The notes: generated by a model from the sequence alone, not told the origin. A DNA stretch of 64,000 bases from Bacteroides sp. (GCA_014802015.1 JAAVDB010000026.1:1-64000); one strand, 5' to 3'; positions 18,566 through 28,476 are shown, counted from the stretch's first letter. Translations and numbers: made by a program.

Positions 18566-19576
18566 CTATTTCGTCGGTACTTTCGAGAATCTGACTGTGG
18601 TCTTGAGCAGTGGGAAGCTGAGTGTGAGCAATGAATGTTCGGTGATGGTGGCACTGATGTCGTCGGTTATCGTCTCGAATGTCGAGTCGATCCAATGCAG
18701 GTCATAATGACCTTCGAAAATCGTCGGATGCAACGTGCCTTTAAGCATCATCGGACTCCAGCTGTTTGCCAGAGTCTGTGCCCCATCTATATAGATTATA
18801 TCATACCCGTCATCGTTGGCACCTGACAGCCTGCTGCGACTTATTACTGCGAGGGTATAGCGTCCGCCCAGCCGTGCGAACATCGGGTCATTGGAGCGGT
18901 CAAAGTATTTCCAGTAACCTTCCACCGGATCGGAAGATGTCGCGAAGTGGCGGTCAAGTTCATCACGCGTCAAGCCTGAGGCAAACGCTCGGTGTGGCGG
19001 ACGGCACACTTCGGTCGAGTAAACTGACAGATGCATCTTACCGACATTCCATACGGATGTTTCAGTCGGGGTTAACGCCCCGTCAAGCGTTATCTCGCAC
19101 AGTCGGCTGCTACGGCTCCCGCCGCCGTCGATAATGAGTCTGTCATCTGTGAGTGTTGCTGTGAGACTGTTATATTCACCGGCACCCGTGTGAAATCCCG
19201 ACACCTCTTTATCGTACAGTTCCTTGTTACCGCGAGTGACTGTCACGACACAGATGCGGCGATCCAGCAGATCTCCGAAATCTGAATTGCCGAACCTCAG
19301 TGCAATGTTAATAGTGTCACCGGGAGCTGTAAGTGACATTCCCCAGTATACGTCTGACATCCCCCGTCCTTCCCGTATCCTGGGGAGTGCTCCTCGGGCC
19401 TCTACGGTCACCGATTCGATGTCAGCATCGCCGGTGTCGAGTTGCCGGGTGACGATGGTGTCTGTCATCTGGATCGTTGAATCGAGATGCGTCCGTACAC
19501 ACCGCTGACCCGCAGACATGCCGGCTGCGAGTAACGATAATGGGATGAGCAGGGACAGACGGAGAGTATCGGTCAT
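18566..19576 (-). CDS. Exported protein of unknown function
   Basis: A 336-residue protein with a hydrophobic N-terminal segment (about residues 6-22) that looks like a signal peptide. I recognise no domain in the mature part. It has regularly spaced beta-strand-like stretches and a segment RYTLAVISRSRLSGANDDGYDI followed by a domain with Gly, Trp and His residues. It starts 36 bp after the PurF-like gene on the same strand and is probably the last gene of the long minus-strand run. The efflux promoter begins just beyond its stop. Confidence 0.6.
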   Translation of the reverse strand: MTDTLRLSLLIPLSLLAAGMSAGQRCVRTHLDSTIQMTDTIVTRQLDTGDADIESVTVEARGALPRIREGRGMSDVYWGMSLTAPGDTINIALRFGNSDFGDLLDRRICVVTVTRGNKELYDKEVSGFHTGAGEYNSLTATLTDDRLIIDGGGSRSSRLCEITLDGALTPTETSVWNVGKMHLSVYSTEVCRPPHRAFASGLTRDELDRHFATSSDPVEGYWKYFDRSNDPMFARLGGRYTLAVISRSRLSGANDDGYDIIYIDGAQTLANSWSPMMLKGTLHPTIFEGHYDLHWIDSTFETITDDISATITEHSLLTLSFPLLKTTVRFSKVPTK

Positions 19577-19612
19577 CAGGACTGGAGGCGAGATAATGAG
19601 GCAGGGGTGAGG

Positions 19613-21502
19613 TCAGCGTTTGTCGACGTTGCCCTCGTAATAATTTATGAATGCGCGGTTGACCAGGCGTGTGCCTCCGGGAGTAGGATAGTCACCCGAG
19701 AAGTACCAGTCGCCGGGATGGTCGGGTATAGCTTCGTGCAGACCTTCAAGTGACTGATATATGATATCGACCTCGGCATTGATAGAACCGTCTGCGGTGA
19801 GCATATCGGCGATCTTGCGCGAGATTTCCTCCTGTGTGAACGGGGCATATACAGCCTTGACACAGTTGGTCAGCTCGAAATCAAGCAGGCCTTCCTGCTG
19901 ACGGCAACGTTCGTACGTCTCGCGCAACACATGTTCCATGCCACGGTCTTTGAGCAGTTCTACAGCCGCACGGAATGCTATAAATTCCCCCATTCGCGAC
20001 ATGTCGATACCGTAATAGTCGGGATAGCGCACCTGAGGTGATGAGGACACGACTACAATCTTGCGCGGATGGAGACGGTCGAGCATGTGAAGGATAGACT
20101 GTTTGAGCGTAGTGCCGCGTACTATGCTGTCGTCGATCACCACAAGATTATCCTTATTGTTTTCGACGATGCCGTATGTGACATCATATACGTGTGCGGC
20201 AAGGTCGTTGCGCGACTCACCCTCGGTGATAAAGGTGCGTAATTTTATATCCTTTATTGCGACCTTCTCGACACGTATGTGCTGACTCATTATCTCATTG
20301 AGTCGCTCCTTGTCAAGCGTTCCGTTAGTCTGTGCGTCGAGTATCTGTGATGCCTTGATCTTATTGAGCTCGTCCTCAAATCCCGATACCATACCGATAA
20401 ACGCAACCTCGGCTGTATTGGGTATGAATGACAGCACCGTGTGTGTCAAGTCACCGTCGACACTCTTCATGATCTGGGGTACAAGATGCTCGCCGAGTTT
20501 TTTCCGTTCGCGGTATATGTCGGCATCGCTGCCGCGTGAGAAGTATATGCGTTCGAACGAGCATTTACGATTGTTGTCCTCACCGAGAATGTCAGTGACC
20601 TTTACCTGTCCGGCTTTGCTGACTATCAGTGCACTGCCCGGTGCAAGCTCGTTTATGTCACGGCGCGCCACATCAAGGACCGTCTGAATGACCGGTCGCT
20701 CGGACGCGAGCACTACGATCTCGTCATCGTGGTAATAGAAGGCCGGACGTATGCCGTGGCGGTCACGGAGTGCGAACATGTCACCCGAGCCGGTAGCACC
20801 GCATATCACGAAACCTCCGTCCCATGCGTGGGCTGTGTTGCCGAGCATGCGGGTGAGGTCAAGATTATCTTCGATGGTGGCGGTCAGTTGCGGGCCGTCA
20901 GTCGTGTCGCGATACTGGCGGTATATGCGGTGGTTCTCCTTGTCGAGTGCGTCGCCGAGCTGTTCGAGCAGTATGACGGTGTCGCTGTAGATACGCGGAT
21001 GCTGGCCGCTCTTGACTACATCCTGAAAGATCGTATCAACATTCGTCATATTGAAGTTGCCACACATCAGCAGGTTACGTGAACGCCAGTTGTTACGGCG
21101 CAGGAACGGGTGACAATATGAGATGCCGCTTTTGCCTGTCGTGGAGTATCGCAGATGCCCCATATATATTTCACCTATAAAGGGTACATCCTCCTCGACT
21201 TCGCGGGGAGTGAGCGAGTCCATGTCGTAGTGCGATATTTTCTCTCTGACGGTGCCGAAAATTTCCTGAATCGCATCCTTGCCGAGCGCGCGTTCGCGAT
21301 ACACATACTCGTTGCCCGGGAGGGAATGCAGTTTGACGACTCCGATACCGGCACCTTCCTGGCCACGGTTATGCTGTTTCTCCATCAGGAGGTAAAGCTT
21401 GTTGAGACCGTAGGCGTAGGCGCCATACTTCTGCTTGTAGTATTCAAGCGGTTTGAGCAGGCGTATCATAGCCACGCCGCACTCGTGTTTGAGAATCTCC
21501 AT
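19613..21502 (-). CDS. Long PurF-like amidophosphoribosyltransferase
   Basis: A 629-residue enzyme with an N-terminal class II glutamine amidotransferase domain and a phosphoribosyltransferase domain. The nucleophile Cys is in HECGV (Cys8), implying removal of a seven-residue propeptide. GATase motifs MGHLRYSTTGKSG and CGNFNMTN and the PRPP loop VVIDDSIVRGTT are intact. It is well over 100 residues longer than classical PurF (about 470-505), with extra sequence between the domains and at the C-terminus. It may be the PurF of this organism or a paralog; the neighbours are not purine genes. Confidence 0.82.
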   Translation of the reverse strand: MEILKHECGVAMIRLLKPLEYYKQKYGAYAYGLNKLYLLMEKQHNRGQEGAGIGVVKLHSLPGNEYVYRERALGKDAIQEIFGTVREKISHYDMDSLTPREVEEDVPFIGEIYMGHLRYSTTGKSGISYCHPFLRRNNWRSRNLLMCGNFNMTNVDTIFQDVVKSGQHPRIYSDTVILLEQLGDALDKENHRIYRQYRDTTDGPQLTATIEDNLDLTRMLGNTAHAWDGGFVICGATGSGDMFALRDRHGIRPAFYYHDDEIVVLASERPVIQTVLDVARRDINELAPGSALIVSKAGQVKVTDILGEDNNRKCSFERIYFSRGSDADIYRERKKLGEHLVPQIMKSVDGDLTHTVLSFIPNTAEVAFIGMVSGFEDELNKIKASQILDAQTNGTLDKERLNEIMSQHIRVEKVAIKDIKLRTFITEGESRNDLAAHVYDVTYGIVENNKDNLVVIDDSIVRGTTLKQSILHMLDRLHPRKIVVVSSSPQVRYPDYYGIDMSRMGEFIAFRAAVELLKDRGMEHVLRETYERCRQQEGLLDFELTNCVKAVYAPFTQEEISRKIADMLTADGSINAEVDIIYQSLEGLHEAIPDHPGDWYFSGDYPTPGGTRLVNRAFINYYEGNVDKR

Positions 21503-21522
21503 TGTGTAGGCTTATTTCACCG

Positions 21523-21530
21523 CAAAAGTA
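21523..21530 (-). promoter_or_regulatory. Candidate -7 promoter element for the PurF-like gene
   Basis: On the minus strand TACTTTTG (21530-21523) matches TAnnTTTG, with the start codon about 14 bases downstream of the predicted start site. A second match, TATTTTTG, lies at 21551-21544. I saw no convincing -33 box for either. Confidence 0.5.
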
Positions 21531-21597
21531 CACATTTTTTGCGCAAAAATAATGCCGGGATAACCTTTTTTTGAGTGTTAAAATATCATGGACTGAG

Positions 21598-24036
21598 TTA
21601 CTCTCTGTAATACACACGCTTGACGCGCTGCGAGATTGAGGTCAGGACTTCGTAAGGGATGGTGTCAAGGATTTTCGCGATGGTGTCGACCGGGATTGTG
21701 TCACCGAATATTTCCACGCTGTCACCCGTGCTGACATCGGGTACGTCCGTAACGTCAAGCATGAATGCGTCCATACAGATTGTTCCGACAGTGGGACACA
21801 GGACTCCGCGCACGTTGAATGACGCACGTCCCCAGCCGAGGTGACGGTTGAGTCCGTCGGCATATCCGATGGGGACGGTGGCGATGATCGAGTCGCGTGT
21901 CAGTCGTCCGCGACGGTTGTAACCTATAGTGGTGCCGGCAGGCCAATGTTTGAGCGAGATGATGGAACTGCGCAGGGTTGACACCGGACGCAGTTCTTCC
22001 TGCGATCCGTCATGCATTGTACGCACTCCGTACAGGCCGATGCCGAGACGCACAAGGTCGTGCTGCTGTTCGGGAAAACGGGTGATGCCTGTCGAGTTGA
22101 GTATATGACGCCGTATCTTCCTATCGGGGAATGCTTCTGCGAGCATGTCGCAACACTTATCGAAATACTCGAACTGCGAGCGGGTATAGTCATCCTCAGC
22201 CGGGTCATCGGCTGCACACAGGTGTGAGAAGATAGTGCTCGGCACCACATTCTCCTGACCGTTGAGCACTTCGATTACCTCCGGAAGTGTTTCGAGACGG
22301 AATCCGAGCCTATGCATGCCGGAGTCGATCTTGATGTGTACGGGGTAATCCGTGATGCCGCGGCGACGTGCCTCGTCAATGAGACTGCGCAGGAACTCTA
22401 TCGAGTATATCTCAGGTTCGAGATTATTGTCAAAAATCGATTTCAGACTGTCGACAGCCGGATTGAGTACGATGATAGGCATTGTGATACCTGCCTGACG
22501 CAGATCCACACCTTCGTCATGCACAGCCACTGCGAGATAGGATGCTCCCTGACTCTGTAAAGTCTTGGCGAGTTCATGTGAGCCGGCTCCGTAGCCCGAG
22601 GCCTTTATCATGCACACCATTCCGGTGGTAGGACGTATGAGTGAACGGAAGTAGTTGAAATTGTCGACTACTGCGTCAAGATTTATCTCAAGAACGGTCT
22701 CGTGGCGTTTTTTCTCAAGCAGGCGTGCCACCGCATCAAGCGACTCGTCGGGTGAGCCTTTGAGCAGGACGAGTTCCGACTTGAAATCATCTGCGGAATT
22801 GGCCGCAAGGAACTGTTCCACCGAAGGATAGACGCTGACATCCTGAGGCAGTGACTCGCGTTCGGCATATACGCGCGGACCGATGGCTATCACACGGCCG
22901 ACGTTGCGCAGCTCCATGAGGTGTGCAACACGTCTGTACACTTCAGCCGGCTCCTCACCCTGAGTGTCCATGTCTCCGAGTATGACGGTAAGAGTGTGAT
23001 CGGGTGTGAGTCGGCGCTCGACGAAGTCGAGTGCGAGCGCGAGGGTTGTTATGTCGGATGCGAACGTGTCGTGAATCAGCTGGCAGTCATTGACTCCGTC
23101 GATGACATTGAGGCGAGTGCGTACAGGACGGAGCGTAGCCATGCGCTCGCTGATAGTCTCGGGCGAATAGCCGAGCAGTAGCATGAGTGTGAGTGCATGC
23201 AGGGCATTCTCGATGTCATGTTCGGCTGTGAACGGAATCTTCACATTGTTCTCGATGATTCTGTCATCTGCATCCTCCGGCATCCACATATAATATACAG
23301 TAGTGCAGCCGTCGGTCTTGGTCATGGATTTAACACGAAGACGTGCACCCGGAGCATTGTCACGCGTCCATCCGACTTGGCCGGGACCGTCGGGGACGGA
23401 GGATGCTATCAGCGAATTGTCGGCACAGTAGATGACACTGCGGCATCCTTGCAACAGCAGGGCCTTCTCGCGACATTTCTCCTCGGCCGAACTGAATCCC
23501 TGGCTATGCTGGTTGCCGATGTTGGTGAATATACCTATCTCGGGTGATATGATTGACTCCAGACGCTCCATCTCGCCGGGGTGTGATATGCCCGCTTCGA
23601 TAACGGCGACATCGGTGTCGGGACGTATGTTCCAGAGCGACAGCGGGACACCGGTCTGGGAGTTGAAACTGCGTGGCGACCGCACTACCTTCATGTTAGG
23701 TGACAGTAGCCGGTAGATCCATTCCTTCAGAGTCGTTTTGCCACGGCTGCCGGTGATACCTATAACGAGTGCATTGCTGTCGCGTCGATGGCTCGCTCCG
23801 AGTTCCTGAAGAGTGTGTAGAGGTGATACAGTAACATGAAATCTTGCGTCGGGCATATCGGATGCATCTGACGGCAGAGTCTCGACCACGAAGTCGCGCA
23901 CCCCGCGGTCATAGAGATTACGTATATACTTATGTCCGTCGCCCGAGGCTGTACGCAGTGCGAAGAATAGTGTCCCGTGCGGGTCAAGGAGAGAGCGGCT
24001 GTCGGTGAGCAGCGTGGTAATGTTACTGTATTCCAT
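21598..24036 (-). CDS. murF-alr: Bifunctional MurF ligase-alanine racemase fusion
   Basis: The N-terminal half is a Mur ligase that adds D-Ala-D-Ala to UDP-MurNAc-tripeptide, with the ATP loop GITGSRGKTTLKEW near residue 97. The C-terminal half, from about residue 445, is alanine racemase: the PLP lysine is in MIKASGYGAGSH, and GYADGLNR and GTICMDAFMLDVTDV carry later conserved residues. One chain thus makes D-Ala and uses its dipeptide product. This fusion is known in Bacteroidota. I chose the ATG at 24036 over the upstream TTG at 24066; it overlaps the GSCFA gene by 14 bp. D-Ala-D-Ala ligase is not in the window. Confidence 0.94.
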   Translation of the reverse strand: MEYSNITTLLTDSRSLLDPHGTLFFALRTASGDGHKYIRNLYDRGVRDFVVETLPSDASDMPDARFHVTVSPLHTLQELGASHRRDSNALVIGITGSRGKTTLKEWIYRLLSPNMKVVRSPRSFNSQTGVPLSLWNIRPDTDVAVIEAGISHPGEMERLESIISPEIGIFTNIGNQHSQGFSSAEEKCREKALLLQGCRSVIYCADNSLIASSVPDGPGQVGWTRDNAPGARLRVKSMTKTDGCTTVYYMWMPEDADDRIIENNVKIPFTAEHDIENALHALTLMLLLGYSPETISERMATLRPVRTRLNVIDGVNDCQLIHDTFASDITTLALALDFVERRLTPDHTLTVILGDMDTQGEEPAEVYRRVAHLMELRNVGRVIAIGPRVYAERESLPQDVSVYPSVEQFLAANSADDFKSELVLLKGSPDESLDAVARLLEKKRHETVLEINLDAVVDNFNYFRSLIRPTTGMVCMIKASGYGAGSHELAKTLQSQGASYLAVAVHDEGVDLRQAGITMPIIVLNPAVDSLKSIFDNNLEPEIYSIEFLRSLIDEARRRGITDYPVHIKIDSGMHRLGFRLETLPEVIEVLNGQENVVPSTIFSHLCAADDPAEDDYTRSQFEYFDKCCDMLAEAFPDRKIRRHILNSTGITRFPEQQHDLVRLGIGLYGVRTMHDGSQEELRPVSTLRSSIISLKHWPAGTTIGYNRRGRLTRDSIIATVPIGYADGLNRHLGWGRASFNVRGVLCPTVGTICMDAFMLDVTDVPDVSTGDSVEIFGDTIPVDTIAKILDTIPYEVLTSISQRVKRVYYRE

Positions 24037-24991
24037 CGGAAATGTATCGGTCAATAATCGGCGCAAGTGCTGGGTGAGATTTTTTGAAGTCGTTGACGGT
24101 CTGATCGGCTGAGAGCGACATGTCGGTCGGGCCGAACGGACGGTGTGCCAGACGCCGTGTGAGTTTTCGTGCCTCAGCGGCTATAAGCCTTGTTGAGGGG
24201 GTATAATATGAAGAAGAGAAGTTTTCGTAGATATATCTGACGGCCTGAGCGGAAGGATGCTTCATGTCATCGGCATAGAAACGGTAATCGCGCAGATCGT
24301 CCATCATTATTTCGTAAGCGTGGAAATAATATATGTCGGGCATCGTTGCCATCACATTGTCGACAGCCATAAGCAGTGTCGACTTGGCTATGGCATTGGC
24401 GTGTGCCCCGTGATTGAGGTAACGTAGCGGGCTTACGGTAAAAATGATTTTGAGTCCGGGGTTGAATTGTCGGGCTATCTCAACGGTGCGTCCGAGCAGG
24501 TCGGTACACTCTTGGAGCGATAGGATACGTTCCTCAAATTCCCGTCCCGGCAGTTTGTGACAGTTGGCCACGACACGTCGGTCATCGCCACGCGTGAAGA
24601 TGCGTGTGGTGCCGAGCGTGAGTATCAGCGTGCCGGCGTCACGCAGTGTATGATAAGCCCGTTCGATGCTCATATTCATCTTGAGCTGTGCCTCGCCGGC
24701 GCTGGGAGCGGAGTACCGTGAATGAAACAGGAAACTGTGCCAGCGCCCCTCATGCTCGAAAAGTTCACTATCTTCGATATGTCGGCGGTTGACGACAGTC
24801 TCAATAGCCTTGAGTATCGAGGCCGGGTTGTAAATAGGTCCGAACGGGTTGACACATACGTCAAAGAGCTCGTCACGCATGCATCCACCGATATTGTCTG
24901 TGAAGCATGAGCCTGCGAGCATGACAGGGGAGGAGTGCGATATTAAGCCCTCCTCCCCGGTTATAGGTTTGATCTCAGTACGGAACTCCAT
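24023..24991 (-). CDS. GSCFA-domain protein
   Basis: A 322-residue cytoplasmic protein. The motif LAGSCFTDNIGG near residue 26 names the GSCFA family, whose fold resembles SGNH esterases with the Ser in GSCF as the likely nucleophile; LTLGTTRIF and a C-terminal DDMKHPSAQAV, with an Asp and a His, support a catalytic triad. ATG at 24991 was chosen over the GTG at 25006, which would overlap the upstream lipoprotein gene. It overlaps murF-alr by 14 bp, so it may work in envelope precursor metabolism. The activity is not established from sequence. Confidence 0.85.
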   Translation of the reverse strand: MEFRTEIKPITGEEGLISHSSPVMLAGSCFTDNIGGCMRDELFDVCVNPFGPIYNPASILKAIETVVNRRHIEDSELFEHEGRWHSFLFHSRYSAPSAGEAQLKMNMSIERAYHTLRDAGTLILTLGTTRIFTRGDDRRVVANCHKLPGREFEERILSLQECTDLLGRTVEIARQFNPGLKIIFTVSPLRYLNHGAHANAIAKSTLLMAVDNVMATMPDIYYFHAYEIMMDDLRDYRFYADDMKHPSAQAVRYIYENFSSSYYTPSTRLIAAEARKLTRRLAHRPFGPTDMSLSADQTVNDFKKSHPALAPIIDRYISDGIQ

Positions 24992-24995
24992 GTAT

Positions 24996-25388
24996 TTATA
25001 TTGCACTCAACACGAGCGGATCACCGCCATCGTCAGGATAGAGGTAGAGATTGTTGCCGCTGAGGGAGTATCCGAATGAATACACTTCGCCGTATCCGTA
25101 GTCAATGACTAATCCGGAATTGCCTTCGGTCCACCATGCGAAGTTATACCCGTCTTCGCCCCAATCATCGTTGACATAATAATAGCCTGTCCCGTCGTCA
25201 TAGAACGAGTAGGATGCGTATCCGTCAATCGTAGGTGCTACCTGAACCCATGTACCGGTCAGGTAGTAGAACTCATCGTCTTCAGGTTCACAAGATGTAA
25301 AGGTCGTGAAGGCAGTGAGGGCAAGCAACATTAAGAACAGTGCTCGCAACGGATGTCGTGTGGGGGCGATAGATTGTGTCATTTGCAT
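24996..25388 (-). CDS. Small lipocalin-like lipoprotein
   Basis: A 130-residue protein with an N-terminal basic and hydrophobic signal and lipobox FTSC (Cys33), followed by an acidic stretch EPEDDEFYYLTGTW. The mature part is rich in Tyr, Gly and Asp with the LTGTWVQ start and alternating strands typical of small lipocalin-like domains in Bacteroidota. The function is unknown. It ends 4 bp before the GSCFA start codon and may share its transcript. Confidence 0.7.
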   Translation of the reverse strand: MQMTQSIAPTRHPLRALFLMLLALTAFTTFTSCEPEDDEFYYLTGTWVQVAPTIDGYASYSFYDDGTGYYYVNDDWGEDGYNFAWWTEGNSGLVIDYGYGEVYSFGYSLSGNNLYLYPDDGGDPLVLSAI

Positions 25389-25440
25389 AAATTAAATTTA
25401 TACGATTTTAACGTCAAAAAGCATAAATTTGTTTAACGGC

Positions 25441-27474
25441 TTACAAAAATAATGAAATGTTATGACTCCTGCAAAACGAAACGCTGTGATAAGGGGTGTG
25501 GCGCAGCGATCTGTGCGGGATAGAGCCGGCGGTGAGTTCGCGCACATATCTGTCATGTCTGCGCAGGTTAAGGTCGCTGCTGATAAGAATTGAGTCGGGA
25601 GCTACCAATGTCGCTACATCTGTGATGTCTCCGCGAAATCCCCTGCACACCACGGCGTAATCTGGTCTGATACCATATTCATGTACATGTGAATTATTGT
25701 GTATGAATACATAGCTCTTTCCTCCCGCTAATATCATATTGCCTCCGCGAGCCGTATGTTCACCGTATGTCCTGTCGGCCAGTGGAGTTATTGAGCGGAT
25801 GCCGCGTCTCACCATATAATTTCTATATCGTGCTTCGTCGCGGGCTATGATCTCGTTCTCCGCTCCGGCCCTGGCCGTCGTGTAGCTGTACAGATTGTGA
25901 CCCTCTTTTATCAGCATCGTTGTCTCGGTGTGTGATCTCGTGATAAATACCTCGCTGTCACAATAATCCGGTGTTGAGATGATGAATATAACCGTTGCCC
26001 CGACCATAATCATTGCAATAGCCGCAAGTATCGCTGTGCGGCGCCATCTGAGATAGAGTGCGCATAAGGCGATGAGCAGACAGTATATCCAGACGATCCA
26101 TCCGGGACACCATATATTATCGATCAGTGCTCCGGGCAGCGAGGATATGAAGTGAGCGGAGCTGTCGATGAGATTATAGATGAAATCACATATCTGCCCG
26201 AGCCAAAGGGCGTTCACGCCGAGTGCATTAAGCAATACAAGTATGATGCCGAGTCCGAGTAGTGGCGGCAGCATGAGCGACACCGCTACATTAGTGATGA
26301 GAAAGTATACGGGAAAGGTATGGAAATAGTATATGCACACCACTCCCGTACCGAGCATTGCAGCGACTGTGACGCTCAGATAACCGACTGAATTGCGTGC
26401 CGTGCGGTAAACAGGTGAAACGGGATTGAGGGCGTCGGCAAACAGGATGATGGATAGTACGGCTGAGAATGATAGGATAAAACCGAGCGAATAGATGGCG
26501 GACGGAGTGACCAACATTATGACTATCGCGGCAGCGCTTAGTGCATTGAGCGGTGACCACACCCGTTGCAGCATCGTACATACTGCAAACATCGTAGCCA
26601 TGATCACGGCACGGACCACCGATGGTGAAAGTCCGGTGAGTATGGCGAAGATCCACAATGCGAGTATCGTGATGACCAGTCTCCCGTAACGTCCGCCCCT
26701 GATCCCTGACAGTGGCATAAGCAGTACCAGCAGCAGGGCTGTGATGACACCGACATGCAGTCCGCTCAGGGCAAGGATGTGTGCTATGCCGGTAGACGAG
26801 AACAGAGTGCGGGTCGACGGTGCGAGCCATTCGCGATCGCCCGTGAGCGTGGCTAAGAGAAATGACCTTGTCCCCTCTGAAACAGGTATTGTGGATATGA
26901 GATGTTGCAGAGGACGACGCAGACGCCTGATGTCGTGTATAAATCCCGGTTCTGCTGTGATGGATATGATACTGTCCGACACGACTATAGCTTCGGCCGT
27001 AACACCCATCCGCCTCAGGTGGGCGTTATAGTCGATCTCCTCTGGTAGGTCGGTTTCACTCGCAAGGGGTGAGAATGTCGTGCTGAAACGGATTCTGTCT
27101 GTCTCATCCGTCTGTGGTATGACCGATGGTACAAGACATTTTGACAAGAAACCGTTTATCCGTTGTCCGTCGCACGAATCTATACGTACTATCATCATCT
27201 GTGCCCCTTCGTATTCGCGGTGTTCGGTCACCACGCCCGAGTAAACGGCCGACTGCTCCATGAGACTGTCGGGAATGCCGGGAGGCATACGTAAAGCGGC
27301 CGCCACAAATCCTGTGGCGACCGATAAAAGCAGTATGGCGTAATATGTACGTCTTAAAAATAATGCAGTCACAGCTGCGGCTAACGGCACGCATATCCAC
27401 CACAACGAGCTGACAGCGCCAAACATCAATATTCCGGCTGTCAGGGCAAGTGCGAGAGGAAAGAGGGGTGCCAT
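25441..27474 (-). CDS. ComEC/Rec2-family membrane protein
   Basis: A 677-residue polytopic membrane protein. It has an N-terminal hydrophobic region and OB-like DUF4131 domain (about 30-180), then the Competence domain, with STGIAHILALSGLHVGV near 235 and GLSPSVVRAVIMATMF near 290, and many membrane segments to about 500. The C-terminal ~170 residues are in the place of the metallo-beta-lactamase domain, but I see none of its His/Asp metal motifs. ComEC forms the DNA-uptake channel in competence. The family call is firm; DNA uptake in this organism is not shown. Confidence 0.88.
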   Translation of the reverse strand: MAPLFPLALALTAGILMFGAVSSLWWICVPLAAAVTALFLRRTYYAILLLSVATGFVAAALRMPPGIPDSLMEQSAVYSGVVTEHREYEGAQMMIVRIDSCDGQRINGFLSKCLVPSVIPQTDETDRIRFSTTFSPLASETDLPEEIDYNAHLRRMGVTAEAIVVSDSIISITAEPGFIHDIRRLRRPLQHLISTIPVSEGTRSFLLATLTGDREWLAPSTRTLFSSTGIAHILALSGLHVGVITALLLVLLMPLSGIRGGRYGRLVITILALWIFAILTGLSPSVVRAVIMATMFAVCTMLQRVWSPLNALSAAAIVIMLVTPSAIYSLGFILSFSAVLSIILFADALNPVSPVYRTARNSVGYLSVTVAAMLGTGVVCIYYFHTFPVYFLITNVAVSLMLPPLLGLGIILVLLNALGVNALWLGQICDFIYNLIDSSAHFISSLPGALIDNIWCPGWIVWIYCLLIALCALYLRWRRTAILAAIAMIMVGATVIFIISTPDYCDSEVFITRSHTETTMLIKEGHNLYSYTTARAGAENEIIARDEARYRNYMVRRGIRSITPLADRTYGEHTARGGNMILAGGKSYVFIHNNSHVHEYGIRPDYAVVCRGFRGDITDVATLVAPDSILISSDLNLRRHDRYVRELTAGSIPHRSLRHTPYHSVSFCRSHNISLFL
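25444..25451 (-). promoter_or_regulatory. Possible -7 promoter element for the lipoprotein-GSCFA-murF genes
   Basis: Minus-strand TATTTTTG (25451-25444) matches TAnnTTTG and would start transcription about 50 bases before the lipoprotein gene. It overlaps the last codons of the ComEC-like gene and lacks an obvious -33 box, so it could be chance. Confidence 0.3.
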
Positions 27475-27492
27475 CGGCCTGAGGGGAGATTA

Positions 27493-28476
27493 TCAGGCGA
27501 TTGTCTCCATTACGACGAAGAAGCTGCTCACACCTATAATAATCCAGAGCAGGACCGCGAGTATGAACGGCTTGACACCGACAGCCTTGATCATCTTGAC
27601 CGACAGTCCGGCTCCGATCAGGAACAGCGTGAGCACAAGGCCTTTCTTAGACAGATAGACGAGTGTAGCGGTGAGTGCTGTCGGAAGGGGAAGATAGGTA
27701 TTTATGACCATCGCGAGGATAAACAGGAAGATGAACCAGGGGATAGAAATCTTGCTGTTCTTGTCGCGGAATATCAGCATAGTGACAAGTGCCAGAGGTA
27801 TGATCCACAGCGCGCGTGTGAGTTTGATGAGGGTCGCAAGCTTCAGTGCTTCACCCGCATTCGCTACACCCTTGGCGGCAAGCATGTTGGAGTATGCGTC
27901 ACCGGCACCGACTACGGACGAAGTGTCGTGGATAGCGATGGCGGCCCATGTGCCGAACTGGTTGGCCGACATCTCGAAGTACGCACCTATCGGCGGGAAG
28001 ATGAACAGCGCGATGGCATTGAGCACGAAGATAACACCGAGCGACACAGCCATCTCATGATCATCAGCCTTGAGCACAGGTCCGACAGCTGCAATGGCAC
28101 TGCCTCCGCAGATGGCCGTACCGGCCGAGATGAGATAGGAGGTTTTACGGTTAAGTTTGAGCCAGTAACCGCACAATACACCTATGACCATCACACCGAT
28201 CACAGACACTACGGTGAACATCATACCTTCGCTACCGCTCTTGAGCGACTCGTTGAGATTCATGCCGAATCCGAGTCCTACCACCGATGCCTGAAGCAGA
28301 TATTTGGATGTCTTTTTGTTGAATTTAGGATAAGGGCACTCGAAAAACAGTGCGAAAACAATGCCTAAGAAGAGTGCGAACCATGGGGCTATCGATACGC
28401 CTGCACCAAGCAGGTCAAATGGGAAGATAACCACGACAATAAGAAGTATGTACAGATACTTTACGGTCGGTTTCAT
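27493..28476 (-). CDS. YeiH/UPF0324-family membrane transporter
   Basis: A 327-residue protein with about ten membrane segments. Conserved stretches of the YeiH family are present: LLQASVVGLGFGMNL, SAGTAICGGSAIAAV near residue 118 and WAAIAIHDTSSVVGAG near 175. Members are annotated as putative sulfate or sulfonate exporters, but the substrate is largely untested. It follows aroE by 21 bp and precedes the ComEC-like gene by 18 bp. Confidence 0.9.
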   Translation of the reverse strand: MKPTVKYLYILLIVVVIFPFDLLGAGVSIAPWFALFLGIVFALFFECPYPKFNKKTSKYLLQASVVGLGFGMNLNESLKSGSEGMMFTVVSVIGVMVIGVLCGYWLKLNRKTSYLISAGTAICGGSAIAAVGPVLKADDHEMAVSLGVIFVLNAIALFIFPPIGAYFEMSANQFGTWAAIAIHDTSSVVGAGDAYSNMLAAKGVANAGEALKLATLIKLTRALWIIPLALVTMLIFRDKNSKISIPWFIFLFILAMVINTYLPLPTALTATLVYLSKKGLVLTLFLIGAGLSVKMIKAVGVKPFILAVLLWIIIGVSSFFVVMETIA

